Assembly: GCA_009684525.1 (NCBI GenBank)
Contig: WKKR01000002.1
Coordinates: 744,001-808,000, forward strand
DNA length: 64,000 nt
Direction of reading: 5' to 3'
From: Geobacter sp.
GTDB lineage: Bacteria > Desulfobacterota > Desulfuromonadia > Geobacterales > DSM-12255
Made by a program: the position numbers and the translations under genes. The notes under the pieces are model-generated. The model saw only the letters and a list, made by a program, of their open reading frames with translations. It was not told the DNA's origin and did not search any database. How positions within the stretch are numbered: the stretch's first letter is position 1; every line of letters starts with the position of its first letter. Below, one piece after another: positions 1 to 9,761 of the stretch.

Positions 1-206
1 CGGCCAACGATGCCGTCAGCAAGATTAAGAATGCGATCGCCTCGGTGAACAGAGGGGAAGAGCATGCCATTTCGTACAATATCGGCGTGGTTTCGTGTCT
101 GATGCCGAACATGACGCTGGAAAAGCTTGTGGCTCGGGCGAAGAAGCTCTATACCGAAGCCAGGGGCAAGGGCAAGGGGGGGGTCGCCTGTGGGATCGTC
201 CAGTAA
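1..206 (+). CDS. C-terminal end of a GGDEF-domain protein (partial)
   Basis: Only the last 67 codons are in the window; the gene begins upstream. The peptide has the pattern of the end of a GGDEF (diguanylate cyclase) domain: a beta strand of the type ISYNIGVVSC, then a helix LEKLVARAKKLYTEARGKGKG, which corresponds to the usual closing segment of a GGDEF fold (hhxxADxALYxAKxxGRN). The GGDEF active-site loop itself lies outside the window, so whether the enzyme is active cannot be judged. Ends with TAA, followed 56 bases later by the convergent rhomboid gene. Confidence 0.75.
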   Translation, partial: ANDAVSKIKNAIASVNRGEEHAISYNIGVVSCLMPNMTLEKLVARAKKLYTEARGKGKGGVACGIVQ

Positions 207-262
207 CGCGGTGTCTGCGGTGCGCCGTTCCTGCCCGTTCTACCGCGATGACGGGAAGATGC

Positions 263-1210
263 TCAGCCGCTTGCCAAAGCAGCCCACCATGCCATAACCA
301 CAATCGCGGCACTTGCAGCCGCCAGCAGCGCATCCAAGCCGCGGCCGGGTCGACCGAATCGGCCGAGCAGGAGTTCGGTCACGAGACCGAGACCGGTGCC
401 GGAGAGCAGGCCGAACAGGTGTGCCCCCAGGTCGGTCCGCTCCCCCTGCGTTCCCAGCAGCGCCAGCAGGGCTAGGGCGGCTGCGACGGGAAGGGGCCAG
501 CGCCTCTGCAGCTGGTGCCGGTTGCGGACCAGGGTGAGCGCCGCCAGGATACCGACGGCGCCGAAAACCACCGTGGAGGCTCCCACCGAACTATGACTGG
601 GGGGGTGAATCCAGGCATTGGCAAGGTTGCCGAGGGCGCCGGAACCAAGGAGAAGGCTCCAGGCAAGGCCCGAGCCGAGTTCGCGGCAGAGCTGGACGGT
701 GAAGATGCCGCCGATTGCCAGGTTGCTGAGCAGGTGCAGCCAGTCGGCGTGGAGGGTAAGGGCTGTTACCAGTCGCCACCACTCACCCGCCCGGATTTTT
801 GCGGCATCGGCACTCCCGAGTGCCAGCCAGTCGATGTGCTGTCTGATGGGGAGCGAGATGTCGAGGAGGGTGATGTTGTGGAAAGCGGCGAGCAGGAGCA
901 GGACCGACAGGGTGGCGAGGGTATTCTCCACCAAGGGGCGGGACGGTGGTGATGGGGGAGGCCAGTTGCTGTTCTCGGCCCAGTAGAGGTGGAGCTCCTC
1001 GCGGGCTGCGGCGCTGACGACCGTCGGCACAAGGAGATGCCAGCCCCTGTCGTCTTGTTCGAGCTGGCAGGGGATCGACCGCGACAAAAGGACCAGGGCC
1101 AGGCTGTTGGCCTGCGCTTCGCTCAATGCTCCATGGCCGGCTTCCGGTCGGCCCGGGGCGACTTCCTGCCAGACTGTATCGGGTGCGCTGCCTTCGCTGT
1201 GCCACTCCAT
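263..1210 (-). CDS. Rhomboid-family intramembrane serine protease
   Basis: A 315-residue protein with about 95 soluble N-terminal residues followed by six or more hydrophobic segments. The rhomboid catalytic dyad is visible: Ser212 in the GxS motif (SSVGASTVVFG) and His264 in a later helix (DLGAHLFG). The family-typical loop HADWLHLLSN is at about residues 154-163. Rhomboids cleave transmembrane segments within the lipid bilayer; the substrate here is unknown. The soluble N-terminal region is not one I recognise. The gene is divergent from the alcohol dehydrogenase gene with a 131-base gap. Start taken at the first ATG; the ribosome site before it is weak. Confidence 0.88.
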   Translation of the reverse strand: MEWHSEGSAPDTVWQEVAPGRPEAGHGALSEAQANSLALVLLSRSIPCQLEQDDRGWHLLVPTVVSAAAREELHLYWAENSNWPPPSPPSRPLVENTLATLSVLLLLAAFHNITLLDISLPIRQHIDWLALGSADAAKIRAGEWWRLVTALTLHADWLHLLSNLAIGGIFTVQLCRELGSGLAWSLLLGSGALGNLANAWIHPPSHSSVGASTVVFGAVGILAALTLVRNRHQLQRRWPLPVAAALALLALLGTQGERTDLGAHLFGLLSGTGLGLVTELLLGRFGRPGRGLDALLAAASAAIVVMAWWAALASG

Positions 1211-1341
1211 GGGGTAACTATAATCATCATTGTCGCGGTTTGCCAGGGGCTGACGAAATTTGCGGCATAAGCTCCTGGCTGATACAATGTAACATAGTGC
1301 AGTAATTCAGGAAACCGGCAGCTGCCATGGGACAGGGAACG

Positions 1342-2502
1342 ATGGAAAACTTTAGGGCGTTGCGCAAATATGTGGTTCCGGAAATCATCTACGGGGTGGA
1401 TGCCCATCGCCTGACCGGCCAATATGCCGGACGACTCGGTCTCAGCACGGTTCTCGTCGTAAGCGATCCGGGCGTCGAGTCGGTCGGCTGGCTGGGCCGG
1501 GTTCTGGACAGTTTGCACGCGGCAGGTATCGTAGGCGTGCCGTTTGTCGCTGTCACGTCCAATCCCAAAGATTACGAGATCATGGCTGGTGTCGAGCAGT
1601 ACCGCGGTGCGGGGTGCGACGGCATCGTAGCAGTCGGTGGCGGGAGCCCCATGGATTGTGCCAAGGGTATCGGCATCGTCTGCTCTAACGGGGGGCATAT
1701 CCTCGATTACGAAGGGGTCGATCAGGTTCCCCAGCCGATGCCGCCTCTTATCTGCATCCCTTCTACTGCCGGTTCCGCAGCCGACGTCTCCCAGTTCGCC
1801 ATCATCACCGATACCGAGGGGCAGAGGAAGATCGCCATTGTCAGCAAATCGGTGGTCCCCGATCTGGCTCTCATCGACCCGATGCTCACGACTACCATGG
1901 ATCGCGATTTGACCGCCTGCACCGGCATGGATGCCCTGACCCATGCGATAGAGGCGTATGTATCCAATGCCAGTTCGCCCTTTACCGATATTCACGCTCT
2001 CCAGGCGGTGCGTTCCGTTGCCTTCCATCTGCTTGCCGCCATTGACGATCCGAAATCCATAACCGCCCGTAACGGGATGATGTTTGCCAGCACCCAGGCC
2101 GGCCTTGCCTTCTCCAATGCAAGCCTCGGCGCCGTGCATGCCATGGCTCACAGCCTGGGGGGGCTGCTCGACTCTCCCCACGGGGACTGCAACGCCTTCC
2201 TGCTTGAGCATGTCGTTGCCTACAACTACGTCTCTTCTCCCGTGCGCTACCGCGAGATTGGCCAGGCACTGGGGTTCGATCTTCACGGATGCACCGATGG
2301 CGTCGTCTGCGAGGCCCTGGTCGAAGGTATCGGCAGGTTCAGGAATGCGGTGGGCATCAAGGGATCGCTGGCATCCCAAGGGGTGAAACCGGAGCAGTTA
2401 TCGCTCCTGGCACAGAAAGCGCTGCTCGATGCCTGTATGGTAACCAATCCGCGCCGCCCGACGGTCAAGGAGATTGAGGCTATTTATGCGGCAGCGCTCT
2501 GA
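1342..2502 (+). CDS. Iron-containing (group III) alcohol dehydrogenase
   Basis: About 386 residues. The Fe-ADH fold is clear: an NAD-binding GGGSPMDCAKG segment, then metal-ligand regions TACTGMDALTHAIEAY and AHSLGGLLDSPHGDCNAFLLEHV carrying the conserved histidines. It should interconvert alcohols or aldehydes (or related carbonyls) using NAD(P)H in the cytoplasm; substrate range cannot be read from sequence. An ATG five codons upstream (1327) is possible, but 1342 follows an AGGGA ribosome site. The 3' end overlaps the start of the following histidine kinase gene, which suggests co-transcription and translational coupling. Confidence 0.9.
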   Translation: MENFRALRKYVVPEIIYGVDAHRLTGQYAGRLGLSTVLVVSDPGVESVGWLGRVLDSLHAAGIVGVPFVAVTSNPKDYEIMAGVEQYRGAGCDGIVAVGGGSPMDCAKGIGIVCSNGGHILDYEGVDQVPQPMPPLICIPSTAGSAADVSQFAIITDTEGQRKIAIVSKSVVPDLALIDPMLTTTMDRDLTACTGMDALTHAIEAYVSNASSPFTDIHALQAVRSVAFHLLAAIDDPKSITARNGMMFASTQAGLAFSNASLGAVHAMAHSLGGLLDSPHGDCNAFLLEHVVAYNYVSSPVRYREIGQALGFDLHGCTDGVVCEALVEGIGRFRNAVGIKGSLASQGVKPEQLSLLAQKALLDACMVTNPRRPTVKEIEAIYAAAL

Positions 2503-3784
2503 TCAGCCGCCGGACTGGAATGATCTGCGGGACCGGATCATCGGGCTGGGGGAACATTCGGCGCATAAGAGCTACTATCCCGAGCTTAAGGCTCGGCTCA
2601 AGGAGCTGGAAGACGCCAAGAAATCTCTCACCGCGCTTAACGCCTATCTTCAGGCGGTCATGGACTCTGCCACGCAGGTCGCCATCATTGCGACCTCCTG
2701 TGACGGTATCATTACCCTTTTCAATCGTGGTGCCGAAAACATGCTGGGGTATGGCGCCGATGAGCTGGTCGGCCAGGCAACCCCCCTCGTCTTCCATCTC
2801 CATGAGGAGCTAGAGGCCCACGCCAGGGAAGTGGGCGAGCGATATGGTGTCGACGTTTCCGGTTTTCAGATGTTCATGGAGAGTGTCGTCCACGAGGGGG
2901 CGGAAAAACGGGAATGGACCTATTGCTGCAAGGATGGGAGCTGTCTTCTGGTTGAGCTGGTGATCACTGCCATCCGCGGCGAGGACGAGGCCATCACCGG
3001 TTTTCTCGGCATTGCCCAGGACATCACTGCCCGGAAGCGGGCCGAAGAGGAAATCAGAACGCTGAATGCCGAGCTGGAGCAGCGCGTTGCCGAGCGTACC
3101 GCCCAGCTTGAGGCCGTCAACAAAGAGCTGGAGTCATTCAGCTATTCGGTTTCCCACGACCTGCGGGCGCCTCTCAGGAACATGATCGGCTTCACCCGGC
3201 TGCTGCTCGACGATTGCCCCGACGATGCTGCCGGGGGGGCCAGGGGCTATGCGGAACGGATCGAACGGGCCTGCGGCAAGATGGAGAGCCTGATCGATGC
3301 ATTGCTGCAGCTTGCCCACCTCAGTTCCGTCGAACTGAATCGCCAGACCGTCGACCTGTCCGCCCTTGCCAGGGAGATCTGCTGTGAACTCTGCGAGGGG
3401 GATTCCGGACGTAACGTCCGCTGTAACATCGACGAGGGGATTGTGGCGGACGCCGATCCCATGATGATGCGGTCGGTCCTGCAGAACCTGCTGGGCAATG
3501 CGTGGAAATATACCCGTGATGTCGATCCGGCGGTCATCAACTTTTCCGTGGCGCCGTCATGGGAAGGGATGGCCTTCTGCGTAAGCGACAACGGTGCCGG
3601 ATTCGATACCTCACGTGCCGATAAACTGTTCAGTGCCTTTCAACGGTTTCACGCTTCGGACAGGTTCGAGGGGACCGGCATCGGCCTGGCAACCGTACAG
3701 CGGATCATCCATCGCCATGGCGGGGTCATCTGGGCTGAGAGCGATGTGGGGAAGGGGGCGTCGTTCTGGTTCACCCTCGCGTGA
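2486..3784 (+). CDS. PAS-domain sensor histidine kinase (soluble)
   Basis: 432 residues from the ATG at 2486, which has GAGG six bases upstream; a TTG at 2474 is an alternative. Domain order: N-terminal helix, PAS/PAC domain (about residues 55-185, ending in GFLGIAQDITARKRAEEE), coiled coil (EIRTLNAELEQRVAERTAQLEAV, cut here for length by its key heptads), DHp domain with phospho-acceptor His in YSVSHDLRAPLRN (His224), and HATPase_c with N, G1 and G2 boxes (NLLGNAWKYT, DNGAGFD, GTGIGLAT). No membrane segments, so it probably senses an intracellular signal. No cognate regulator is adjacent. It overlaps the 3' end of the alcohol dehydrogenase gene by 17 bases. Confidence 0.9.
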   Translation: MRQRSDQPPDWNDLRDRIIGLGEHSAHKSYYPELKARLKELEDAKKSLTALNAYLQAVMDSATQVAIIATSCDGIITLFNRGAENMLGYGADELVGQATPLVFHLHEELEAHAREVGERYGVDVSGFQMFMESVVHEGAEKREWTYCCKDGSCLLVELVITAIRGEDEAITGFLGIAQDITARKRAEEEIRTLNAELEQRVAERTAQLEAVNKELESFSYSVSHDLRAPLRNMIGFTRLLLDDCPDDAAGGARGYAERIERACGKMESLIDALLQLAHLSSVELNRQTVDLSALAREICCELCEGDSGRNVRCNIDEGIVADADPMMMRSVLQNLLGNAWKYTRDVDPAVINFSVAPSWEGMAFCVSDNGAGFDTSRADKLFSAFQRFHASDRFEGTGIGLATVQRIIHRHGGVIWAESDVGKGASFWFTLA

Positions 3785-3864
3785 GCGTGGCAGCTGTCAA
3801 GGGCGTTATCGCGTCTCTCCGTTAATCAGATTCCGGGCCCTGTCCATTCCACCTCCCCGCTTCG

Positions 3865-6800
3865 TCAATCTCCCTGCTTCCGCAGCACCCTGGCCAGTTC
3901 GGCAGCCATTCTCTGCATGGTATAGGGTTTAATGACGGCGCCCGAAAAGCCGTGATCCTGGTAGTCCGCAATCACCGTATCGCTTGAATAGCCGCTGGAA
4001 ACGACCATGGCGACCTTTGGGTCCCGGGCATGGATCAGTTGTGCCGCCTCCTTGCCACCCATGCCGCCCGGAACGGTGAGGTCAAGCAGGATGGCGTCAA
4101 AGGGGGCTCCCCTTTCAAGGGCAGCGGCATGGCGTGCCACGGCCTCCCGGCCGTCGGCGCAGGATTCGGCCTGATATCCCAGCGTCTTGAGCATGGATAC
4201 GGCAAGGGTCCGTATCATCTCTTCGTCGTCCATTACCAGAATCTTGCCATGCCCCGTCGGTGAGGGAATTACCGGTTCGTTATCCGGTATTTCCTTTGTC
4301 TGGGCCTTTACGGCAGGTATCAGCAGGGTAAATGCGCTTCCTTCGCCTATCTTGGAGGAGGCCGTCACCATGCCGCCGTGCCGTTTCAGGATCGAATAGA
4401 CCGAAGCCAGGCCAAGGCCGCTCCCCTGGGATTTGGTGGTAAAATAGGGGTCGAATATCCGCGGCAGAAGCTCCGCAGGGATGCCGGCTCCCCGGTCAAT
4501 GATGGTAACCCTGATATACCTCCCCGCCTGGACCGGTAACGGATCACTTTCGTGGACAACCACATTCTCGGTCTTTACCGTGACTGTGCCCCCTTCGGGC
4601 ATGGCCTGCTTGGCGTTGATCAGCAGATTGTTGATCACCTGGCTCATCTGGCCTGCATCGACATCGCTCCACCACGTGTCCGGGAGGAAGTCCACCTCGC
4701 CTTTCACGTTTGCACCGCGCAGGACAAAGGAGAGGCACTCGGTAATGAGCTGTTGGGTGTCGACCGCCTTCCTGACCGGCTCTCCGCCCCGGGAAAAGGT
4801 CAAGAGCTGTCGGGTCAGTTCGCTTGCCCGCTGGGCCGCCTTCTCGCAATCGGCCAGACGCAGGAATGCTGCGTGGTCTTCGCCGATCAGCATCCGGGCA
4901 AAGGAGACATTCCCCAGAATGCCGGTAAGAATGTTGTTGAAGTCGTGGGCGATACCGCCGGCAAGGACGCCGAGCGATTCCAGCCGCTGGCTCTTGTCCC
5001 GTTCCTCCTGGAGATTGATGCGGGCCGTCACGTCGATGTCCACCCCATTCAGGCCGCTGAATCGACCGCTGGCGTCGAAGACCGGTCCGCCGCTTGATTC
5101 CATGTAGCGCCAGCTTCCGTCCCGGTGGCGCCAGCGCAGGAGCATTCCGTGCCAGCTGTTGCCGTTGCGCTTGGCGCGGGCTATAACCTTCCTGACCGAA
5201 TCGTGGTCGTCCGGATGGATCAGGTCGAACAGGTTCATGGCCAGGAATTCCTCGACCTGGTATCCCAGCAATCCCTCAACATAGCGGTTCGAATAGGTGT
5301 GTCTGATCTGGTCGTCCGTCGACCAGATCCAGGCAGCGGCCTGCTGTATCAGCGAGCGGTAGCGGTTTTCGCTCTCCAGGAGGGCCTCCCTGGTCTTTCT
5401 CCGCTCGGTGGTGTCTCTGAACGTCCCGGCAATGCACGACTGCCCTCCCATGATCAGATGGGCGGCATTGATATCGGCATAGAATGCCGATCCGTCTTTT
5501 CTCTGCACCAGCACATCCTCGGCAGACGTAACTTCCTTACGCACGATGCGGTCGAAAAGGTCCAAGGTTTCCTGGAGATGCTCCGGCGGATGCATCTGCT
5601 CGATGTTAAGCCCCAGCAGTTCGTCATGTTCATAGCCGAGCATCAGGCAGGCGGTCCTGTTGGCCTCGATAATCTTCCTCTGTTCAATATCCGCAATCAG
5701 GATACCATCGATGGCATGGTCGAAGATGGAGCGGAATTTGTCTTCCGATTCCCGCAAAAGCGTTTCCGCCTGCTTGCGTTCGGTTATGTCGGCAATGACC
5801 CCCACCAGGGAGATGAAAGTGCCGTCCCGATCGACATGGCGCCTGCCGCTCAGGTAGCCCCAGAAGTCGGATCCGTCCTTGCGGACGAAGCGCCGCTCGG
5901 TGTTGACATTGTCGATCTCTCCGGAAATGAGCATCTGCATCCGGCTGTCCCCGGTGTCGCGCTCGGCCGGATGTACGTGGTCGGGGTAGTGTGAGCCGAT
6001 CAGCTCGGTCAGGGGGTAGCCAAACATGACGGCCATACGCTCGTTGGCAAGGGTAATCACTCCCTTGGGGTCGACGAGCAGGATTCCGGCCTGGGAGGTG
6101 TCGAAGATCACCCGTAATTCTTCCTCGCGCAGGGCCAGTTCCCGTTCGATGGCCTTTTTTTCGGTCACGTCGACGACATTGTTCAGCATGCACTCCTGGC
6201 CTTCATAGATGAACGGGACTGCCGAGGTATAGGTCTGCATCAGGGTTCCATCTTTGCAACGCAGGGCAAGCTCGATGTTGCGGGCGGCCCCCTGCTCCCG
6301 GACCGGGGCCACGAGCCGTTCCCGGTCATCGGGCGAGTAAATGTCGAGGCTGAGGGAGGTGTTGCCGATGAGTTCGCTGTTCGAATAGCCGAACAGCTTT
6401 TCAAAGGTGGCGTTGACCGAGAGAAAGGTGCCGTCGCCGAGCCGCGTGATGGCGATGGCCGCAGGTGAGCTGTCGAGGATGGTGGAGAGCAGCTTTTGTC
6501 GGTCGGCCAGTTCCGCTGTCCGGCTGGTAACGGCTCGCCGGAGGGCGCGGTTCCAGAATGCGAGGACGACGATGATGACCATTGCCACGACGCCGAGCAG
6601 AAGGAGGTACTTCAGGGGTGTGGTTTCGAGAATTGCGTGCCCATTCCATTTCCGTTCAATGGCCTGGTACTCTGCCGGTGTGATGGTGGCAAAGCCGTCC
6701 TTCACTACCTGCAGCAGTTCCCGGTTTCCCTTGGCCACAGCCCGGTGAAGTTCTCCGCTGTACATGGGCGCGGTCTCGCGGAAACGGTCCTGGATGCCCA

Positions 6801-7392
6801 GTTTGTTGAGATAATAGAGGGCGGGCGGCCGGTCTACGGTAAAGACCTTGATCTTGCCGGCACGGGCCGCCTCGATGATCTTTTCGTAGCTGGGATATTC
6901 GACAATGTTGGTGATGCCGTTTTTCCTGAGGATGCTGAGGACATTACCCCCTGCCTTGGCGGCAACAGTGAAGCCCTGGAGGTCGGTAACGCCGCGAATG
7001 CCCGTGATGTCTGCATGGAAAAAGAGCGGCACGGGAATGATTGCGTATGGAGGGGTGAAATCGTAAATCTTCTCGCGATTTTCATTGCGGAAGATCGTGT
7101 CGATGACATCAAATTCCCCTTCCATCATGCGCTGTTGGGCCTCGGCCCAGTTCATGGCATGCAGCTCGACCTGGATGCCGGTTTTCTCTTCCCAGAGCCG
7201 CCATTGATCGACAAGTATCCCCTGGATCTCACCTTTGGCGCCATGGAACACGTACGGAGGATAGTTGTCGTCCATCACCACCCTGACGGAATGGGGTTGC
7301 GCAAAGTGAGCGCAGCAAGGCGTTGCTCCGGCAACGATGACGAGTAGGAATGCGAGCAGGGATACAAGGTGAAGGAGAAAGGACACTATCAT
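3865..7392 (-). CDS. Hybrid histidine kinase with periplasmic SBP_bac_3 sensor, several PAS domains and receiver
   Basis: About 1175 residues. Order: signal peptide or first membrane segment (VSFLLHLVSLLAFLLVIVA), a periplasmic solute-binding (family 3) domain to about residue 255 (VRVVMDDNYPPYVF at its start is typical), one membrane helix (LLLLGVVAMVIIVVLAFW), about five PAS/PAC units each closing with DIT/DVT-type motifs, HisKA (GGIAHDFNNILTGILGN), HATPase_c (NNLLINAKQAM, GAGIP, GSGLGLAS) and a C-terminal receiver (ILVMDDEE, acceptor Asp in ILLDLTVPGGMG, Lys in VIKPYT). The chosen ATG has GGAG six bases upstream; the frame stays open further upstream but only with non-ATG starts. Presumably it binds a small ligand such as an amino acid outside the membrane. 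No partner response regulator lies adjacent. Confidence 0.9.
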   Translation of the reverse strand: MIVSFLLHLVSLLAFLLVIVAGATPCCAHFAQPHSVRVVMDDNYPPYVFHGAKGEIQGILVDQWRLWEEKTGIQVELHAMNWAEAQQRMMEGEFDVIDTIFRNENREKIYDFTPPYAIIPVPLFFHADITGIRGVTDLQGFTVAAKAGGNVLSILRKNGITNIVEYPSYEKIIEAARAGKIKVFTVDRPPALYYLNKLGIQDRFRETAPMYSGELHRAVAKGNRELLQVVKDGFATITPAEYQAIERKWNGHAILETTPLKYLLLLGVVAMVIIVVLAFWNRALRRAVTSRTAELADRQKLLSTILDSSPAAIAITRLGDGTFLSVNATFEKLFGYSNSELIGNTSLSLDIYSPDDRERLVAPVREQGAARNIELALRCKDGTLMQTYTSAVPFIYEGQECMLNNVVDVTEKKAIERELALREEELRVIFDTSQAGILLVDPKGVITLANERMAVMFGYPLTELIGSHYPDHVHPAERDTGDSRMQMLISGEIDNVNTERRFVRKDGSDFWGYLSGRRHVDRDGTFISLVGVIADITERKQAETLLRESEDKFRSIFDHAIDGILIADIEQRKIIEANRTACLMLGYEHDELLGLNIEQMHPPEHLQETLDLFDRIVRKEVTSAEDVLVQRKDGSAFYADINAAHLIMGGQSCIAGTFRDTTERRKTREALLESENRYRSLIQQAAAWIWSTDDQIRHTYSNRYVEGLLGYQVEEFLAMNLFDLIHPDDHDSVRKVIARAKRNGNSWHGMLLRWRHRDGSWRYMESSGGPVFDASGRFSGLNGVDIDVTARINLQEERDKSQRLESLGVLAGGIAHDFNNILTGILGNVSFARMLIGEDHAAFLRLADCEKAAQRASELTRQLLTFSRGGEPVRKAVDTQQLITECLSFVLRGANVKGEVDFLPDTWWSDVDAGQMSQVINNLLINAKQAMPEGGTVTVKTENVVVHESDPLPVQAGRYIRVTIIDRGAGIPAELLPRIFDPYFTTKSQGSGLGLASVYSILKRHGGMVTASSKIGEGSAFTLLIPAVKAQTKEIPDNEPVIPSPTGHGKILVMDDEEMIRTLAVSMLKTLGYQAESCADGREAVARHAAALERGAPFDAILLDLTVPGGMGGKEAAQLIHARDPKVAMVVSSGYSSDTVIADYQDHGFSGAVIKPYTMQRMAAELARVLRKQGD

Positions 7393-7519
7393 GTGCCGCT
7401 CCAATAGCCTGAGAGTCGGAGAGGTTTCTCCTGTGGGGCAGCAGCTGAAAAAAATGCTGTGGGAATAGATTAGTTGCTTACAACATAATGTCAACTAACT
7501 TTGCATGGAAGCAGTTGAT

Positions 7520-7957
7520 TCATGACGGCTCGGTTATGCCATCAAGCCTCAGCGCGAAGGTCAGGTCGAGCCCTGCAAGGGGATGGTTCCCATCGAGTGT
7601 GACCTGATTCTCGTCGACTTCGGTCACCAGCATGACCCGTTCCTGACCGCCGGCGAACTGGATGCCGAGTTTTTGCCCAACCCTGATCTCTTTTTCAGCG
7701 GGGAGGCGGGAGCGTTCGACCCTGATGATGTTCTCCTGCAGGCGGGGACCAAAGGCATCTGCGGCAGCGACAACGATATTGCGCACTTCGCCGGCTGCCA
7801 TGCCGTCCACTGCCTGCTCCAGAGCGGGAAAGACCTGATTGGCACCAATGGTGAACGTGAGCGGCTCTTCGTCGGTGGTGCTGTCGAAGATCCTGCCGTT
7901 GGCGAGGGTGCCGACATACTGGACGGTTACAGTGCTGCCGATCCGGGCGCGCTGCAT
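7520..7957 (-). CDS. FKBP-type peptidyl-prolyl cis-trans isomerase, SlyD-like
   Basis: 145 residues, close to the usual length of short SlyD/FKBP proteins. The N-terminus VTVQYVGTLANGRIFDSTTDEEPLTF and FPALEQAVDGMAAGEVRNI match the FKBP core; the middle has the inserted-flap segment, and GNHPLAGLDLTFALRLDGI is the hallmark end of the SlyD class. It catalyses prolyl isomerisation and acts as a folding helper in the cytoplasm. There is no His-rich metal-binding tail as in E. coli SlyD. An AGGAGG sequence six bases before the ATG fixes the start. Confidence 0.92.
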   Translation of the reverse strand: MQRARIGSTVTVQYVGTLANGRIFDSTTDEEPLTFTIGANQVFPALEQAVDGMAAGEVRNIVVAAADAFGPRLQENIIRVERSRLPAEKEIRVGQKLGIQFAGGQERVMLVTEVDENQVTLDGNHPLAGLDLTFALRLDGITEPS

Positions 7958-8124
7958 CTGTTCCTCCTGATTACGGGATGCGGGATATCCTGCACTGGAA
8001 ACCCTGCAAAAAGCCGGCCCAGAACAGCGTCACCGATTGGCGTCATGTCCCTGCAGATTGTCGTGCTTTGATGTGAGGGGTCTGAGAAAGCTTCCGGAGC
8101 CTGACTTCGGGGTCTGTATGGTGT

Positions 8125-9516
8125 TCAGTTATTGCCTAAGTGGAAGAAGAACGAAGCTCCGGCATCGATGCGACCTTCAGCCCGGATTTCTCCGCCATGC
8201 CGCTCGATGATCCGTTTCACGGTGGCAAGGCCGATGCCGGTTCCGTCGTATTCCTGGCCGTGCAGCCTCTGGAATGGCTGGAAAAGCTTTTCAGCATATT
8301 TCATGTCAAAACCTGTCCCATTGTCCCGGACAAGGAACCATGATCTCCCGTCGATCTGGGTCCGGTCGAATGCTATCAGCGCGTCTTCCCTCTTGACCGT
8401 GTACTTCCACGCGTTGCCGAGCAGGTTCTGGAGAACGATTTCGAGGAGCCGCCTGTCGCCACGGGCACGCAGCCCTTCGGCAATCCGAATCGATACGGAT
8501 CTCTCCGGATCGGACTCGGAAAGCATGGACAGGGCAGTCTGGGCAAGCCCGGAGAGATCGACCTCCTCAGCCACGATCTGTGCCCGGGCTACTCGGGAAA
8601 ATTGGAGCAATGCATCGATGAGCCCTTCCATGCGGTGTGTGGCGCGGCAGATTCTCTGCACGTACGCCTGCCCTTCCTCGCTGAGGCTGGCAAAATTGTC
8701 CACAAGCAGGTTGCTGTAGCTGTTTATGTGTCGCAAGGGGGCGCGCAGGTCATGGGATACCGAGTAGCTGAAGGCTTCGAGTTCCTGGTTGGCGCGCTCC
8801 AGGGCGTTCCTCTGCGCCTGGAGATTCTCGTTCAAGACGGTCAGCTCATAGGTTGCCTCTTCGAGCGATGCCGTGCGCTCGGCCACCTTGGCCTCCAGGG
8901 TCTGGTTTAGAGCGACTATTTCCTGCTGGGCGCGAATGATGTCGCTGATGTCGCTGTAGCTGCCGCGGGTGCCGAGGTACTCCCCTTGCTCGTTGACAAC
9001 CGGCCGGCATACGTGCTTGATCCAGCGGATTTCTCCGTTTTTGGCAACGATCCGGGCGTGGATCTCCTTGAAGTCGCCATGCTCGTTGTGGTGTTTCCGG
9101 TGTTCCTGCCAGATCCCGGCGTCTTCCGGATGCATGATCGTATCGAACAGACCTGGGTTTGCGGCGAATTCCGAGGCGTCATAGCCGGTGACCCGCTGCG
9201 CGGAGGGAGAGACATAGCGGAGGGTTTTGTCCGGCGTCATGAGGAAGGTAAAATCGCTGGCGAAATCGGTGACGGTCCGGTAGCGCTCCTCGCTTGCAGC
9301 CAGGAGTCGCATGGCAGTGCGCAAGCGCTCTTGCCAGATCCCTATCAGAAGACCGCTGCTCCCGCCGAAGAAGATCGGGACGACCAGTGCCCGCGGGGTA
9401 AAGGTTATCTCAACCCCCATGATCTTCTTCTGCAGCATGGAGAACAGGATCAGGGAAACCGCCCCAGCAACTGCCAGAGCACCTGTTCGAAGAATCTTGG
9501 CGTTTCCTTCGCGCAT
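8125..9516 (-). CDS. Membrane-anchored PAS histidine kinase
   Basis: About 463 residues. Two N-terminal hydrophobic segments (ALAVAGAVSLILFSML and ALVVPIFFGGSSGLLIGIW) anchor it; then a PAS/PAC domain (YRTVTDFASDFTFL to GSYSDISDIIRAQQ), a coiled coil, a DHp with YSVSHDLRAPLRHINSYS, and HATPase_c (NLLGNAWKYT, DNGTGFD, GTGIGLAT). The kinase half closely resembles that of the kinase at 2486-3784, so the two may be paralogues. Start is uncertain: the ATG used has GGGAG four bases upstream, while an ATG at 9579 with AGGGG is nearly as good. Convergence and spacing give no partner regulator. Confidence 0.85.
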   Translation of the reverse strand: MREGNAKILRTGALAVAGAVSLILFSMLQKKIMGVEITFTPRALVVPIFFGGSSGLLIGIWQERLRTAMRLLAASEERYRTVTDFASDFTFLMTPDKTLRYVSPSAQRVTGYDASEFAANPGLFDTIMHPEDAGIWQEHRKHHNEHGDFKEIHARIVAKNGEIRWIKHVCRPVVNEQGEYLGTRGSYSDISDIIRAQQEIVALNQTLEAKVAERTASLEEATYELTVLNENLQAQRNALERANQELEAFSYSVSHDLRAPLRHINSYSNLLVDNFASLSEEGQAYVQRICRATHRMEGLIDALLQFSRVARAQIVAEEVDLSGLAQTALSMLSESDPERSVSIRIAEGLRARGDRRLLEIVLQNLLGNAWKYTVKREDALIAFDRTQIDGRSWFLVRDNGTGFDMKYAEKLFQPFQRLHGQEYDGTGIGLATVKRIIERHGGEIRAEGRIDAGASFFFHLGNN

Positions 9517-9693
9517 ATCGCTCCCGATTGCAGCGTTTTGCTCACAATATCGGCAGGATGGGAGGAGAGATACCTGCATGAATGATACCCCTGGATGAAC
9601 GGGTGTCAATGAGGATGCTGGGAGATATCTCCTACAGCATCCCGATATGGCAGCGGCCCGCCGGCGCAACCTGGAACTCCAACCGCGACAACA

Positions 9694-9727
9694 AAAGGGC
9701 GCCTCCCTGTGACGAGAAGCGCCCTTT
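9694..9727 (-). terminator. Intrinsic terminator after nifK
   Basis: On the minus strand AAAGGGCGC pairs with GCGCCCTTT and is followed by TTTTGTTG. It lies 35 bases past the nifK stop codon and should end the nifHDK transcript. The plus-strand sequence after the stem (TTTCCTTTT) is also T-rich. Confidence 0.8.
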
Positions 9728-9761
9728 CCTTTTCAGCCGTTGCCGTTCCCGGCTGTTGCGC